Below are positions 6,207 to 7,080 of a stretch of 7,080 bases of DNA, in pieces. The notes under the pieces were generated by a model. The model was given only the letters and a program-made list of their open reading frames with translations. It made no database searches and was not told the DNA's origin. Origin of the DNA: an uncultured Alphaproteobacteria bacterium (GTDB lineage: Bacteria > Pseudomonadota > Alphaproteobacteria > Rs-D84). The position numbers were made by a program, and so were the translations under genes. The stretch lies in assembly GCA_946611025.1 (NCBI GenBank), contig CAMOCR010000037.1:1-7080 (forward strand), in the 5' to 3' direction. Each line of letters starts with the position of its first letter. The stretch's first letter is position 1.

Positions 6207-7080
6207 TTAAAACCCGCTGTTTTTCAACCAACGCACATCAGACGCTGAAAATTCACGAATATCGTCCAGGCCATATTTTAACATTGCCAGGCGGTCCCAG
6301 CCAAAACCAAACGCAAACCCCTGGTACACATCGGGGTCAATATTGCAATTACGCAATACATTTGGATGAACCATACCTGCACCCATAATTTCCAGCCATT
6401 TACCACCATGCCATTTCATATCAACCTCGATACTTGGGTCGGTAAATGGAAAGTATGATGGACGAATACGCAATTCAACATTTTCCATTTCAAAGAACGC
6501 TGACAAAAACGCACGAATATCCGCAACCAAATCAGACATTGTTATATTTTTATCAACATACAAACCTTCTATTTGGCGAAATTGTGGTGCATGGGTCGCA
6601 TCCATTTCTTTGCGATATGTTGAACCAATACCAAATATTTTGATTGGAACACCATCTTGTTCCATTGAACGAATTTGAATTGCCGATGTCTGTGTACGCA
6701 TTACATTTCCATTGGCCAAGAAAAATGTATCCTGCATATCGCGCGCTGGATGATACGATGGTGTGTTTAACGCGGTAAAGTTATGCCAATCGTCTTCGAT
6801 TTCTGGACCCGTACGCAGCGAATAACCAAAAGATTCTAAAATTGCAGATATTTCGCGCAAAGACTGGGTCACTGGGTGCAATGTTCCACGATTTTCCGGT
6901 AATGCATTTAATGATGGGTCTAATTTTTCACTTTGCAATGTCGCCATTAAATCTGCATTTTCAATTTCCGCCTGACGCACTTTAAACAATTCACGCAATT
7001 CGGTATTTTCGCGATTTAATGCTGCGCGTTCATCGTTTGATAAATCTTTCATTTGCTTTAACCGCGCCGTCATTGTGCCA
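6207..7080 (-). CDS. pheS: Phenylalanyl-tRNA synthetase alpha subunit (5' end outside window)
   Basis: The catalytic alpha subunit of PheRS, a class II synthetase that forms Phe-AMP and charges tRNA-Phe with PheT. The frame is open to the right edge. An ATG at 7071-7073 is probably internal: the residues before and after it (GTMTARLKQMKDL) align with GHLTLQMTTLREL of E. coli PheS, near residue 36, so about 35-40 N-terminal residues are missing. Visible: the end of the charged N-terminal coiled-coil arm; GTLHPVTQSLREI; GPEIEDDWHNF; TPSYHPARDMQDTFFL; RTQTSAIQIR; motif 2 as FGIGSTYRKEMDATHAPQFRQIEG; RPSYFPFTDPSIEVD; GAGMVHPNVLR; and motif 3 as FAFGFGWDRLAMLKYG. The tail SDVRWLKNSGF resembles alphaproteobacterial PheS. 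The family's usual FHQ in motif 2 is FRQ here, while the Phe-contacting Gln and Glu (Q..EG) are kept. The gene is the first of a pheST operon; its promoter and any leader lie beyond the window. Confidence 0.96.
   Translation of the reverse strand, partial: GTMTARLKQMKDLSNDERAALNRENTELRELFKVRQAEIENADLMATLQSEKLDPSLNALPENRGTLHPVTQSLREISAILESFGYSLRTGPEIEDDWHNFTALNTPSYHPARDMQDTFFLANGNVMRTQTSAIQIRSMEQDGVPIKIFGIGSTYRKEMDATHAPQFRQIEGLYVDKNITMSDLVADIRAFLSAFFEMENVELRIRPSYFPFTDPSIEVDMKWHGGKWLEIMGAGMVHPNVLRNCNIDPDVYQGFAFGFGWDRLAMLKYGLDDIREFSASDVRWLKNSGF

Noticed and set aside
5854..6388. Long open frames on the + strand opposite pheT and pheS, and similar frames opposite ileS
   Set aside because: They lie antisense to strongly supported genes, have no recognisable domains or convincing ribosome-binding sites, and look like by-products of the real genes' codon use.
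6207..7073. A complete 288-residue PheS starting at the ATG at 7071-7073
   Set aside because: The frame stays open upstream to the window edge and the residues around this Met align with an internal part of PheS, so the true start lies outside the window.

Overview
The window holds four housekeeping genes in two convergent pairs, plus a short, information-rich leader at its left edge. On the + strand, ileS (isoleucyl-tRNA synthetase) is followed with no spacer by nth (endonuclease III). On the - strand, pheS (5' end cut off by the right window edge) and pheT encode the two subunits of phenylalanyl-tRNA synthetase. The two pairs meet tail to tail at about 3820-3884. All four reading frames are intact, use TGG for Trp and end in TAA or TAG, so there is no sign of recoding.

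The organism is probably an alphaproteobacterium, perhaps host-associated or uncultured (moderate confidence, from protein character only). PheS ends in an alphaproteobacterial-style tail (SDVRWLKNSGF). IleRS is the long, eukaryote/archaeon-like form that occurs in Rickettsiales and scattered other bacteria, not the usual E. coli-like form with a C-terminal zinc finger. Base composition is moderate, with many CGC Arg codons, and no mobile genes are visible.

Layout. 1-123: apparent regulatory leader of ileS, with a 10-codon ORF containing four consecutive Ile codons (MGTDAIIIIR, 18-50), a possible antiterminator helix (60-67 with 78-85), an overlapping intrinsic terminator (79-102), and an AAAGGT ribosome-binding site. 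124-3159: ileS. 3160-3819: nth, whose ATG directly abuts the ileS stop. 3820-3884: short convergent junction inside an inverted, GGTTGTTGG-rich repeat that supplies the stop codons of both nth and pheT. 3885-6191 (-): pheT. 6192-6206: 15-base gap with a GGGGG ribosome-binding site. 6207-7080 (-): pheS, lacking roughly the first 35-40 codons. No gene-free stretch exceeds 300 bases.

How it works together. Both synthetases charge tRNAs for translation. The most notable point is that ileS appears to sit behind a classic ribosome-mediated transcription attenuator that senses isoleucyl-tRNA through stalling at its Ile run. If so, nth, joined to ileS without a gap, would be co-regulated by Ile-tRNA charging. 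The main alternative is that the Ile run is the C-terminus of an upstream gene whose start lies outside the window.
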